A stretch of 64,000 nucleotides of DNA, taken from NCBI GenBank assembly GCA_963798195.1, contig CAWCSF010000001.1:62001-126000 (forward strand), in the 5' to 3' direction. This DNA is from CAVSRC01 sp963798195 (GTDB lineage Bacteria; Pseudomonadota; Alphaproteobacteria; Rhizobiales; Kaistiaceae). A program made the position numbers and the translations under genes. Of this stretch, positions 45,317-55,100 are shown one piece after another; the stretch's first letter is position 1, and every line of letters begins with the position of its first letter. Under the pieces are notes generated by a model. That model had not been told where the DNA came from, ran no database searches, and was given only the letters and a program-made list of their open reading frames with translations.

Positions 45317-45664
45317 ATGCGACGTTTTCTGGTCCTTTTCGTTCTCTTGCCGCTCGCGATCATTGCGGTGGCCTTGTCCGTCGCCAATCGCGAGGCGGTC
45401 GTCCTCTCGCTTGATCCGTTCGGCGGGCCGTCGCCGCGCTGGTCGGTCGAGCTGCCGCTCTTCATCGTCCTGTTCGCCACCCTTGGCATCGGCGTTCTCC
45501 TCGGCGGCATCGCCACATGGCTCAGGCAGGGAAGATGGCGGCAGGCCGCGCGGTCCGAACGCGCCAATGCCGCCCGGCTGCGGCAGGATGTCGAGCGCCT
45601 GCGTGAGCGTGTGAGCACCGTGCCGGCGCTGGTCCCGCCGCATTCCGACCGCGACGCGGCCTGA
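45317..45664 (+). CDS. LapA-domain membrane protein
   Basis: This 115-residue protein has two transmembrane helices (about 3-22 and 44-66) and a charged C-terminal coiled-coil-like tail (ERANAARLRQDVERLRERV). NREAVVLSLDP near 22-32 is typical of the LapA/YciS domain, linked to lipopolysaccharide assembly in enterobacteria. I prefer the ATG at 45317 (after GTAGGG) to a TTG six codons earlier. In Hyphomicrobiales it commonly follows ihfB. Confidence 0.85.
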   Translation: MRRFLVLFVLLPLAIIAVALSVANREAVVLSLDPFGGPSPRWSVELPLFIVLFATLGIGVLLGGIATWLRQGRWRQAARSERANAARLRQDVERLRERVSTVPALVPPHSDRDAA

Positions 45665-45673
45665 GGCATCCGC

Positions 45674-46615
45674 GTGCGCTTCGTCGCCGCGGACGAGATC
45701 GAATCCGCCCTCGATTATCCTGCCCTGGTCGACGCCCTGCGTCAGGCGTTCCGCGCCGGCGTCGTCGCTCCGGTCCGTCATCATCACGAGATCGAACGGC
45801 CCGGCGAGACGGCGACGCTGATCCTCATGCCGGCGTGGCAGGCGGGCGAAGGCTATGTCGGGGTGAAGGTCGTCTCGGTCTTCCCGGGCAATGCAACGCG
45901 CGGCAGGCCCAGCGTCATGGGCACCTACCTGCTGCTCGCGGGCGATACCGGTGAGTCCCTGGCAGGCTTCGACGGCGCAACCCTGACAGTCTGGCGCACC
46001 GCTGCCGCCTCGGCCCTTGCGGCGAGCTACCTTGCGCGCGCCGATGCGTCCCGCATGGCCATGATCGGCGCCGGCGCGCTCGCCCCGCGTCTCATCGCCG
46101 CCCATGCCGCCATCAGGCCGCTCCGCGAGGTCGCGATCTGGAACCGCACCGCAGAGACAGCGCAGCGACTGGCGGCTTCGCTCTCCCGTCCCGGCCTCCG
46201 GGTCACCGCCACGACGGATGTCGAAGCCGCAGTCCGCGCAGCCGACATCGTCTCCGTCGCCACGCTCTCGACCCAGCCGCTGGTCCACGGCGACTGGCTG
46301 AGGCCCGGCGCGCATCTCGACCTCGTCGGCGCCTATGCGCCGCGCATGCGCGAGTCCGACGATGCAGCCGTGCGTCGCGCCCGCGTCTATGTCGATACCC
46401 GCGGCGGCGCACTGAAGGAGGCCGGCGATATCGTCCAGCCGATCGCGGCCGGGGTGATCGGCGAGCGCGACGTCGTTGGAGACCTCTTCGGACTCTGCCG
46501 GGGCGAAGTCGCTGGCCGTGGTTCAGACGGGGAGATCACGCTGTTCAAGTCGGTCGGCAGCGCCATCGAGGACCTCGCGGCCGCGGTGCTGGTCTGGCAG
46601 CGGCTGGCCGCTTAG
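45674..46615 (+). CDS. Ornithine cyclodeaminase/mu-crystallin family protein
   Basis: This 313-residue NAD(P)-binding protein has the substrate region GYVGVKVVSVFPGN near 58-71 (catalytic Lys), an Rossmann fold at ASRMAMIGAGALAPRLI near 124-140 and DLVGAYAPRMRESDD near 216-230. The start is a GTG 9 bp after the lapA stop. Family members are ornithine cyclodeaminase, alanine dehydrogenase and ketimine reductase, so the substrate is open. It sits between lapA and trpF, which usually adjoin in related genomes, and may be an insertion. Confidence 0.88.
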   Translation: MRFVAADEIESALDYPALVDALRQAFRAGVVAPVRHHHEIERPGETATLILMPAWQAGEGYVGVKVVSVFPGNATRGRPSVMGTYLLLAGDTGESLAGFDGATLTVWRTAAASALAASYLARADASRMAMIGAGALAPRLIAAHAAIRPLREVAIWNRTAETAQRLAASLSRPGLRVTATTDVEAAVRAADIVSVATLSTQPLVHGDWLRPGAHLDLVGAYAPRMRESDDAAVRRARVYVDTRGGALKEAGDIVQPIAAGVIGERDVVGDLFGLCRGEVAGRGSDGEITLFKSVGSAIEDLAAAVLVWQRLAA

Positions 46616-46723
46616 GCGGGGAGAATTGGCGGAAACCGGTCATTTGCAATCTGCATCGAACTAGGCTTTTCCGGCCGCCGCCATCGTTGGACTCTCCCGC
46701 CTTTTCGTGCCAAATCCACCCCC

Positions 46724-47386
46724 ATGAGCCTGATTGTGAAGATTTGCGGCCTCTCGACGGAGGAGACGCTGGACGCGGCCCTTGCCGCGGGCGCCGACAT
46801 GGTCGGCCTGAACTTCTTTCCGAAGAGCCCGCGCTACCTGACGCTGTCCCGCGCCGCCGAATTGGCGAAGCGCGCCGCCGGCCGAACCGAGGTCGTTGCG
46901 CTGTCCGTGGACATGGACGACGCGGGACTTGCCGAGATCGTCGAGGCGATCCATCCCGACTGGCTGCAGCTCCATGGTCGCGAGACGCCGGAGCGTGTCG
47001 CCGAAATTCGCAAGAAATTCGGTCGGCAGGTGATGAAGGCAGTGGGCATCCGGCAGGCAGCCGATGTTGACGCGGCCCGCACGTACGAGTCCGTCGCCGA
47101 CGGCCTGCTGCTCGACGCCAAGCCGCCAAAAGATGCGACGCGGCCGGGCGGCAACGGCGCATCGTTCGACTGGAGCCTGCTTGCCGGCTTCGATCCCGAC
47201 ATTCCCTGGCTCCTGTCGGGCGGTCTCGCGCCCGGCAATGTCGCCGAGGCCGTGGCGCTCACCGGAGCGCCGGGCGTCGATGTCTCCTCCGGCATCGAGA
47301 GCGCGCCGGGGCGCAAGGAAGCAAGTCTCATCAGGGCCTTCGTCGCCAATGCGCGCGGCGAGGCCATGCACAAGGTGGCCTCATGA
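46724..47386 (+). CDS. trpF: Phosphoribosylanthranilate isomerase
   Basis: This 220-residue TIM-barrel enzyme carries out the third step of tryptophan synthesis (Amadori rearrangement of phosphoribosylanthranilate). It has VKICGLSTEETLDAAL at 5-20 with the catalytic Cys8, GLNFFPKSPRYL near 27-38, LQLHGRETPE near 79-88 and the catalytic Asp in GVDVSSGIES near 184-193. Its stop overlaps the trpB start by 4 nt. Confidence 0.96.
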   Translation: MSLIVKICGLSTEETLDAALAAGADMVGLNFFPKSPRYLTLSRAAELAKRAAGRTEVVALSVDMDDAGLAEIVEAIHPDWLQLHGRETPERVAEIRKKFGRQVMKAVGIRQAADVDAARTYESVADGLLLDAKPPKDATRPGGNGASFDWSLLAGFDPDIPWLLSGGLAPGNVAEAVALTGAPGVDVSSGIESAPGRKEASLIRAFVANARGEAMHKVAS

Positions 47387-48600
47387 CGGTCCAGCCCAAT
47401 ACCTTCCGCGCCGGAGCGGACGAGCGCGGCTTCTTCGGCATGCACGGTGGGCGTTTCGTCGCCGAGACGTTGATGCCGCTGATCCTCCAGCTTGAGGAAG
47501 CCTACAACGACGCCAGGGCCGATCCTGAATTCCAGCGCGAGATGGATGGCCATCTCGCCACCTATGTCGGACGCCCAAGCCCGCTCTACTATGCCGAAAG
47601 GCTGTCGGAGCACCTCGGCGGCGCGAAGGTCTATTTCAAGCGCGAGGAGCTGAACCACACCGGCGCCCACAAGGTGAACAATGTGCTCGGCCAGATCATG
47701 CTGGCGCGGCGCATGGGCAAGACGCGCATCATTGCCGAGACCGGCGCCGGCATGCATGGCGTCGCCACCGCGACGCTCTGCGCCAAGTTCGGCCTGCCCT
47801 GCATCGTCTACATGGGCGCGGTCGACGTCGAGCGGCAGCAGCCGAACGTGCTGCGCATGAAGATCCTCGGCGCCGAGGTGCGCGCGGTCGAATCCGGTTC
47901 GCGCACGCTGAAGGACGCCATGAACGAGGCCCTGCGCGACTGGGTCTCCAATGTCGAGGATACGTTCTATTGCATCGGCACGGTTGCCGGGCCGCATCCC
48001 TATCCGTCGATGGTCCGCGACTTCCAGTCGATCATCGGCCGCGAGACGCGCGAGCAGATGCTGGCGGCGGAAGGCCGGTTGCCGGATTCGCTGATCGCAT
48101 GCATCGGCGGCGGGTCGAACGCCATGGGGCTCTTCCATCCGTTCCTGGATGACACCGATATCGAGATTTACGGCGTCGAGGCCGCCGGCCACGGCGTCAA
48201 GAGCGGCATGCACGCCGCCTCCATTGCCGGCGGCAGGCCGGGTGTCCTGCACGGCAACCGCACCTACCTGCTGATGGACGCCGACGGCCAGATCGCCGAG
48301 GCGCATTCGATTTCCGCCGGCCTCGATTATCCCGGCATTGGCCCGGAGCACGCCTGGCTCAACGATGTCGGCCGCGTGAAATTCCTCTCCGCCACCGATG
48401 ACGAGGCGGTCGCCGCCTTCCAGTTGTGCAGCAGGCTTGAGGGCATCATCCCGGCGCTGGAGCCGGCCCACGCGCTGGCGCGCGTCATGGACCTCGCGCC
48501 GACAAAGCCGAAGGATCATCTCATGGTGATCAACCTCTCCGGCCGTGGCGACAAGGACCTTGCCTCTGTCGAGGCTTATCTCGCGAGCAAGGCGAAATGA
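47383..48600 (+). CDS. trpB: Tryptophan synthase beta chain
   Basis: This 405-residue PLP enzyme joins indole and serine to tryptophan. The PLP-binding Lys97 is in LNHTGAHKVNN, the phosphate cradle is CIGGGSNAMG near 241-250, and GRPSPLYYAERL near 63-74 and EHAWLNDVGRV near 324 are conserved. Overlaps of 4 nt with trpF and trpA indicate translational coupling; the beta subunit works in an alpha2beta2 complex with the next product. Confidence 0.98.
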   Translation: MTVQPNTFRAGADERGFFGMHGGRFVAETLMPLILQLEEAYNDARADPEFQREMDGHLATYVGRPSPLYYAERLSEHLGGAKVYFKREELNHTGAHKVNNVLGQIMLARRMGKTRIIAETGAGMHGVATATLCAKFGLPCIVYMGAVDVERQQPNVLRMKILGAEVRAVESGSRTLKDAMNEALRDWVSNVEDTFYCIGTVAGPHPYPSMVRDFQSIIGRETREQMLAAEGRLPDSLIACIGGGSNAMGLFHPFLDDTDIEIYGVEAAGHGVKSGMHAASIAGGRPGVLHGNRTYLLMDADGQIAEAHSISAGLDYPGIGPEHAWLNDVGRVKFLSATDDEAVAAFQLCSRLEGIIPALEPAHALARVMDLAPTKPKDHLMVINLSGRGDKDLASVEAYLASKAK

Positions 48601-49439
48601 CCGGCACCCGTATCGACCGACGCTTCGCCGCGCTCCGCGATGAAGGCCGCCCCGCGCTCGTGGCCTTCATCACCGCGGGTGATCCCGATCACGAGACATC
48701 CTTGGCCATCGCCCGGGCGCTTCCCGGCGCCGGAGCCGATCTGATCGAACTCGGCATGCCGTTTTCCGATCCGATGGCGGACGGACCTGCGGTGCAGGCC
48801 GCTGGGCAGCGCGCCCTCAAGGCGGGCGAAACGCTGACCAGGACGCTCGATCTCGTACGCAACTTCCGCAAGGGCGACGACGCCACGCCGATCATCCTGA
48901 TGGGCTACTACAATCCGATCTATCAGTACGGCAACGACCGCTTCCTGACCGACGCCAAGGTAGCGGGCGTGGACGGCCTGATCATCGTCGATCTGCCGCC
49001 GGAGGCCGATGACGAGCTTTGCGTGCCGGCGCTGAAGGCCGGCCTCAATTTCATCCGCCTGGCGACGCCGACGACGGACGACAAGCGTCTGCCGGCCGTC
49101 CTCGCCAATACCTCGGGCTTCGTCTACTACGTCTCCATGCTGGGGATTACCGGCATGGCGCTGCCGGATACGTCGAAGATCGCCGCTGCGGTGGAAAGGA
49201 TCAAACGGCACACCATATTGCCGGTGGCCGTCGGGTTCGGCGTCAAGACCGCGGCGCAGGCGCAGGAAATCGGCCGCGCCGCCGATGGTGTCGTCGTCGG
49301 TTCGGCGATTGTCGAGGCGGTGCGCACCTCGCTTGGCGCTGATGGCAAGGCGACGGCGCGCACGGTTCAGGCCGTCACCGCGGTTGTCGCCGAACTCGCC
49401 GCCGGCGTCAGGAGCGCCCGCGCCGAGGCCGCCGAATAG
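48597..49439 (+). CDS. trpA: Tryptophan synthase alpha chain
   Basis: This 280-residue TIM barrel releases indole from indole-3-glycerol phosphate. The catalytic Glu51 is in LIELGMPFSDPMADGP, the catalytic Asp lies in the GYYNPIYQYG region with DGLIIVDLPPEADD near 121-134, and VGFGVKTAAQA near 213 holds the phosphate site. It overlaps trpB by 4 nt. Confidence 0.98.
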   Translation: MTGTRIDRRFAALRDEGRPALVAFITAGDPDHETSLAIARALPGAGADLIELGMPFSDPMADGPAVQAAGQRALKAGETLTRTLDLVRNFRKGDDATPIILMGYYNPIYQYGNDRFLTDAKVAGVDGLIIVDLPPEADDELCVPALKAGLNFIRLATPTTDDKRLPAVLANTSGFVYYVSMLGITGMALPDTSKIAAAVERIKRHTILPVAVGFGVKTAAQAQEIGRAADGVVVGSAIVEAVRTSLGADGKATARTVQAVTAVVAELAAGVRSARAEAAE

Positions 49440-49460
49440 GAACGAAGGAACAAAGCTGCC

Positions 49461-50354
49461 GTGAGCTGGATCAGCAACGTCGTCCGCCCCAAGATTCGCA
49501 GCCTGCTGAACAAGCGGGAAGTGTCGCCCAATCTGTGGATCAAGTGTCCCGAGACCGGCGAGATGGTCTTCCATCGCGATCTGGAGATGAACCAGTTCGT
49601 CATCCCCGGCTCCGGCCATCACATGCGGATGAACGCGCGGCAGCGCCTGGCGCATTTCTTCGACGCCGGCGAGTATGAATCGATCCCGCTTCCCGATGTG
49701 CCGGTCGATCCGCTGAAGTTTCGCGACGAGCGCCGCTATACCGAGCGTCTGCGCGATGCCCGCGCCAAGACCACCGCCGTCGATGCGGTCATGGTCGGCT
49801 CCGGCACGGTCGAGTCCGTTCCGTTGGTCGCCGCCGTGCAGGATTTCGATTTCATGGGCGGTTCGCTCGGCATGGCCGCTGGCGAAGCCATCGTCAAAGG
49901 CATGCTGACCGCGACCGAGCGCAAGCGTCCCTTCGTCATGTTCGCCGCATCCGGCGGCGCCCGCATGCAGGAAGGCATCCTCTCGCTCATGCAGTTGCCG
50001 CGCACCACGGTCGCCGTCCAGGCGCTGCGCGAGGAGAAGCTTCCCTACATCGTCGTGCTCACCAACCCGACCACCGGCGGGGTCACCGCGTCCTACGCCA
50101 TGCTCGGCGACGTCCACATCGCCGAGCCCGGCGCGCTCATCGGCTTCGCCGGCCCGCGCGTCATCGAGCAGACCATCCGCGAGAAGCTGCCCGATGGCTT
50201 CCAGCGCTCCGAGTTCCTGCGCGAGCACGGCATGGTCGATCTCGTCGTCCATCGCCACAAGCTGCGCGAGACCATCGCCCGCCTCTGCCGCCTGCTCGGC
50301 GCCAGCCCGTTGCCCGCGCCCCAGCCGGCGCCGGTCGAGCCGGCAGCCGCATAG
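49461..50354 (+). CDS. accD: Acetyl-CoA carboxylase carboxyltransferase subunit beta
   Basis: This 297-residue carboxyltransferase beta subunit makes malonyl-CoA with AccA. The crotonase-like core has ASGGARMQEGILSLMQ near 157-172 and TNPTTGGVTASYA near 201-213. The N-terminal zinc ribbon of E. coli AccD (four Cys) is degenerate: KCPETG near 28-33 keeps one Cys and the second pair reads VIPGSG. This is usual for AccD of Hyphomicrobiales. The start is a GTG 21 bp after trpA. Confidence 0.96.
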   Translation: MSWISNVVRPKIRSLLNKREVSPNLWIKCPETGEMVFHRDLEMNQFVIPGSGHHMRMNARQRLAHFFDAGEYESIPLPDVPVDPLKFRDERRYTERLRDARAKTTAVDAVMVGSGTVESVPLVAAVQDFDFMGGSLGMAAGEAIVKGMLTATERKRPFVMFAASGGARMQEGILSLMQLPRTTVAVQALREEKLPYIVVLTNPTTGGVTASYAMLGDVHIAEPGALIGFAGPRVIEQTIREKLPDGFQRSEFLREHGMVDLVVHRHKLRETIARLCRLLGASPLPAPQPAPVEPAAA

Positions 50355-50368
50355 CCTGAACCGGGATC

Positions 50369-51688
50369 ATGGACCGTTCGTCTGCCATCCTTGAACGATT
50401 CCGCGCGCTCTATCCGCGCGAGATCGACCTCTCGCTGGAGCGCATGCGCATCCTGCTCGGCAAGCTCGGCCATCCCGAGCTGAAGCTGCCGCCGGTCATC
50501 CACATCGCCGGCACCAACGGCAAGGGCTCCACCACCGCCTTCCTGCGCGCCATGCTGGAGGCCGCCGGCAAGTCGGTGCACGTTTACACCTCGCCGCATC
50601 TCGTCCGCTTCCACGAGCGCATGCGCATCGGCGCGCCCGGCGGCGGCCATTTCGTCGACGAGGACGACCTGATCGAGGCCCTGCTCGAGGTCGAGCGCGT
50701 CAACGCCGACACGCCGATCCCGCAGTTCGAGATCACCACCGCCGCGGCGCTGAAGCTCTTCGCCGATCATCCCGCGGACATCGCGCTGCTCGAAGTCGGC
50801 CTTGGCGGTCGCTACGACGCCACCAATGTCATCGCCAATCCGCTGGTCGCCGCCATCACGCCGATCTCCATGGATCACGAGAAATTCTTCGGCGACACCA
50901 TCGAGGGGATCGCCGGCGAGAAGGCCGGCATCATCAAGCGCGACCGGCCCGTGATCGTCGCGCCGCAACGCGAGGAGGCGCTGGACGTGATCGAGGCGGA
51001 GGCCGCGCGCCTCGGCGCCCCGGTCTTCCTCGCCAACCGCGAGTGGATCGCGCACAGCGAGCGCGGCCGCCTCGTCTATCAGGATATCGACGGCCTGCTC
51101 GATCTGCCGGCGCCGCGCCTCATCGGTCGCCACCAGTTCACCAACGCCGGCGTCGCCATCGCCGCCCTCCGCCAGGCCGGCCTCGGCGTCCCCACCGCCG
51201 CCATCGAAGCCGGGCTGGTCGATGTCGACTGGCCGGCGCGCATGCAGCGGCTGACGACCGGCCGTCTCGTCGCGCGCACCCGCGCCGATGCCGAGATCTG
51301 GCTCGACGGCGGGCACAATCCCGGCGCCGGGCAGGTCATCGCCGAGGCGATGGCCGATCTCGAGGAGCGCGTCGCGCGCCCGCTCATCATGATCTGCGGC
51401 ATGCTCAACACGAAAGATCCGGTGGGCTTCTTCCAGCCCTTCGCCGGCCTCGCCCTCCGCGTCTACACCGTGCCGGTGCCGTCGTCCGCCGCTGGCCGCG
51501 ATCCGGCCGAACTGGCGGAGGCCGCCCGCACCGCTGGCCTGGAGGCCGAGCCGGTCGGCGACGTCGAGACCGCGCTCGACCGCATCTCGGCGGAGACCGG
51601 CATGCCGATGCCGCCGCGCATTCTCATCTGCGGCTCGCTTTATCTCGCCGGCACGGTGCTCGACGCCAACGGCACGCCCCCGGTCTGA
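50369..51688 (+). CDS. folC: Bifunctional folylpolyglutamate/dihydrofolate synthase
   Basis: This 439-residue Mur-ligase-like ATP-dependent enzyme makes dihydrofolate and adds glutamates to folates. It has the P-loop GTNGKGST at 48-55, VYTSPHLVRFHERM near 71-84, EVGLGGRYDATN near 142-153, ITPISMDHEKFFGDT near 165-179 and LDGGHNPGAG near 312-321. It lies 14 bp after accD, and a two-way terminator follows. Confidence 0.96.
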   Translation: MDRSSAILERFRALYPREIDLSLERMRILLGKLGHPELKLPPVIHIAGTNGKGSTTAFLRAMLEAAGKSVHVYTSPHLVRFHERMRIGAPGGGHFVDEDDLIEALLEVERVNADTPIPQFEITTAAALKLFADHPADIALLEVGLGGRYDATNVIANPLVAAITPISMDHEKFFGDTIEGIAGEKAGIIKRDRPVIVAPQREEALDVIEAEAARLGAPVFLANREWIAHSERGRLVYQDIDGLLDLPAPRLIGRHQFTNAGVAIAALRQAGLGVPTAAIEAGLVDVDWPARMQRLTTGRLVARTRADAEIWLDGGHNPGAGQVIAEAMADLEERVARPLIMICGMLNTKDPVGFFQPFAGLALRVYTVPVPSSAAGRDPAELAEAARTAGLEAEPVGDVETALDRISAETGMPMPPRILICGSLYLAGTVLDANGTPPV

Positions 51689-51711
51689 GCCGGCTCATCC
51701 CGCGCATGAAC

Positions 51712-51739
51712 AAAAAAGGGTCGCCGAAGCGACCCTTTT
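51712..51739. terminator. Bidirectional terminator between folC and trxA
   Basis: GGGTCGC (51718-51724) and GCGACCC (51729-51735) form a stem with loop CGAA, with an A-run (51712-51717) on the left and a T-run (51736-51739) on the right. It can end both converging transcripts. Confidence 0.93.
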
Positions 51740-51761
51740 CAAATTCCAGTTGGCCTAAAAA

Positions 51762-52079
51762 TCAGATGCCGGACTTGATCCAGTCGGCGAGCTTGCCCTT
51801 CGGCGCGGCGCCGACCTGCATCGCGGTCGGCTCGCCGTTCTTGAACAGGATCAGCGTCGGGATCGAGCGCACGCCGTAGCGGATGGTGATGTCCGGGTTC
51901 TCGTCGACGTTCAGCTTGGCGATCTTCACCTTGCCGTCCATCTCGGTCGCGATCTCCTCGAGCGCCGGCGAAATCAGGCGGCACGGCCCGCACCATTCCG
52001 CCCAGAAATCGACCACAACGGGCTCGGTGGAGCCGAGGACATCGGCATCGAAATTGGCGTCGGTAACGGTCGCGGTCAT
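51762..52079 (-). CDS. trxA: Thioredoxin
   Basis: This 105-residue redox protein has the active site WCGPC at 29-33 within VVVDFWAEWCGPCR, the cis-Pro loop RSIPTLILFKNG near 71-82 and NVDENPDI near 57-64. The ATG at 52079 gives exact thioredoxin length; the frame runs open upstream into addA but without a start in context. It is downstream of addA, as in related genomes. Confidence 0.97.
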   Translation of the reverse strand: MTATVTDANFDADVLGSTEPVVVDFWAEWCGPCRLISPALEEIATEMDGKVKIAKLNVDENPDITIRYGVRSIPTLILFKNGEPTAMQVGAAPKGKLADWIKSGI

Positions 52080-52198
52080 GGGAACCTCGGGGAGGGGATC
52101 GGCGGGTCGGAACGAAGGTAGGTCCGGGGGGGTTAATGTCAAGGTAACCGTCTCCCGCCCGCGGCCAGCCTGACCCGCGTCCGGCGCGCGGCTCCGTC

Positions 52199-55100
52199 TC
52201 AGCCCGCGAGAATCGCCGATTCGGCCGAATCGAGCGCCGAATCGGGGATTTCCATGAGCGCTGGCCGGTCGGTCCACAACAGCGCGGTAGCCACCGTCCG
52301 GCCCGGATAGAGCCGGCGCAGGATCATGCGGTAGAGCGCCAGCTGCGCGACATAGGCTGGCGGCACGTCGGCCAGCGTTTCCGGGGCAGGGCGGTTGGTC
52401 TTGTAGTCGACGATCAGCACGCGCTCCGGCGTCACCGCCAGCCGGTCGACGCGGCCGGCAACGGTCGCTTCGCCGCTTGCGCGGCTTATCCGCCCGGCGA
52501 TCTCCACCTCGGCCCGGCTCCCCGGCGTGAAGAGCGGCGCGAACACCGGTTCGGCCATCACCGCCATCACCTGCGTCAGCAGCGCGTCGCGCTCGGCCTC
52601 CGGCCAGTCTTTCTCCGGCCGCGCGAAGGCGGCGAGGTAGGCCGCGCCGAGGGTGTGTCGGTCGGCCTCGGCGATCTCGGGCAGGGATTCCAGCAGGCGG
52701 TGCACCAGCCGCCCGCGGGCGAGTGCCAGCGCCGCGCCGCTGCCGGCACCGGCGAAGATGGCGGGCGCGTACTCGGTCTCGTCGCCACCGATCGTGGAAG
52801 GCGTCAGCCGCGCTGGCGCCGCTGGCGGGGGCGGTGCGTCGCGGTCCAGCCAGGCGGGGCGACCGGTGCCAAGGCGCAGGCCCGGCTGCGCCGCCTTCGT
52901 GCTCCGTGCCTCGCGCTCCTCGGCGCGCCACTCCAGCGTCTCGTCGCCGTTGGCCTCGGTGGTCGTCGCGCAGTCCGCCTCCAACGCCTGCTTCACCAGT
53001 GCGTGCCAGCGCCGGTCGTTGGTGTTCTTCTGCTTGATCATGCCGGCGACGATCAGCCAGTCCTTGGCGCGCGTCATCCCGACATAGAGCAGCCGGCGGT
53101 ATTCCTCTTCGTCGCGCGTCCGGTTCGCCTTGACGCGATTCCCTACGTCCTTTGGCATCGCCTTGACCGAGCGCATCCACACGAACGGGCCGGGATTGCG
53201 CGGGTCGTGTTCGTCGGCAAGCGACAGCATGCGCGGGTCGTAGGCGGGGATCGAGGGCGGCGTGCCGTTGTCGATCAGGAAGACGATGTCGGCCTCCAGC
53301 CCCTTGGCGCCGTGCACGGTCATCACGCGTACCTCGTCGCGCATCGTGTCGGTGTCGCGCTTCACGTCGGAGTCGCCGGCCACCAGCCACGCGATGAAGC
53401 CTTGCAGTGTCGGCACGTTGGTCTGCTCATAGGCCAGCGTCTGGGCCAGGAACTCGTCGAGCACGTCTTCGGCCTCGACCCCGAGGCGGCGGAGGAAAGC
53501 CTGCCGCCCGCCGCCGGGTCCGAGGATGCGGGCGAAGAAGGCATGCGGATCGCGTGTATCGGCGGCGGCGCGCCAGGCTTCGATCCGCTCACGGGCGTGG
53601 CGGAAGTCTTCGCGTTCCTCCGCCTTTCGCCCGAGCGCCGCCCACAGCGTGCCTCTGCGGTCGTGGGCGAGGTCGAACAGCGCCTGTTCGCTCAGCCCGA
53701 TAAGCGGGCTCCGCAGCAGCCCGGCCAGCGAAAGGTCGTCTTCCGGCAGCAGCACCACTCGGGCGAGCGCCATCAGGTCCATGATCGCGATGTGCTCGGT
53801 CAGCGTCATCCGGTCGGCGCCGGCAATCGGCACGTTGCGGGATTTCAGCGCCCGGTTGATCGCGTCTGTCAGCGCGCCGCGGCTCCGGGTCAGGATCAGG
53901 ATGCCGCCGGGGCGCACCGGCCGCGCCTTGCCGTGTTCGTCGGGCGCGTCCAGCGTCGCGTTGCTGTCCAGCCAACCGCGGATCGTGTCGGCGATCCGCC
54001 GCGAAAGCTGCACCTCCGGGCTGTCCTGCCCCAGGTGGTCGACCGGCTGGATCCAGTCTTCGGTCGCCGGCTTCTCCGGCGGCACATACGCTGGCCACAG
54101 CGCCACCCGGCCGGGCTCGTTCCGCCGCCGCGCAGTGTGCTGGGTGGCGCGCAGTTCGGCGGTCAGCCCCCGGTGCACCGCCGGGTCGGCAAACACGGCG
54201 TCCACCGCCTCCAGCACCACCGGAACCGAGCGGAAGGAGAGGTGCAACTCCAGGTCTTTCCACGCATAGCCGCCGGCCGCGGCCCGCCCGCCGAGGTCGC
54301 GCTGCTCGCGCGTGAACCATGCCGGCACCGCGCCCTGGAAGGAATAGATCGATTGCTTCTCGTCGCCGACGGCGAACAGCGTGCGCAACTCCGGCCCGGC
54401 GCCTTCGCCGGAAAAGAACTCCTCCGCCAGCGCGCGGATCACCTGCCACTGGCGCGGGCTGGTGTCCTGCGCCTCGTCCACGAGAATATGGTCGAGCCCG
54501 CGATCGAGCTTGTATTGCACCCAGCGCGCCGCGTCGGCCCGGGAGAGCAGCGCCACCGTCCTGACGATCAGGTCTTCGAAATCGAGCACGCCGCGCTGCC
54601 GCTTCAGCCGCGCGTATTCGGCGATGGCCGCGTCCGCGAGGCGCAGCATCGCGGCGCTCGATTCGAACAGTTGCGCGATCTTCAGGCGCTCGGCGAGTCT
54701 GGCAAGCCGTCCGGCCTCCTCCGACAGGAGCGTATCGAGTTGCGGCCACTGTCGCCGGATGACCTGCGTGGCGACGCTGGAGTCGGATCGTGGTTCGCCG
54801 TCGTCCTTGATCAGGTAGTCGATCAGCGCCTTGGCGCGTTTGTCCAGGTCCGTCGCCTCGACATAACTGGCGAGGCGTTTGCCGGCCCGCATATCGTTCG
54901 GACCGCCGCGACTGAGAACGTCGACCAGACGGCGCGCGTCGGCCGCAAGCAGGCTTTCATCGACGACCTTTTCGCAAACGCGTTCGGCCGTTTCGCCGGA
55001 GCCCAGCCCAAGCACGTCGCGCAGGCGCGCAATCGCGCCGTCGAGGTCGCCACAGGAGGCGATCCAGGCCCCGAGCTGGTCGCGCTTGCCGACGAACTCG

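Noticed and set aside
49461..49600. Loss of the zinc-ribbon cysteines in AccD as a possible defect
   Set aside because: The same degenerate ribbon is normal for AccD proteins of this bacterial order.
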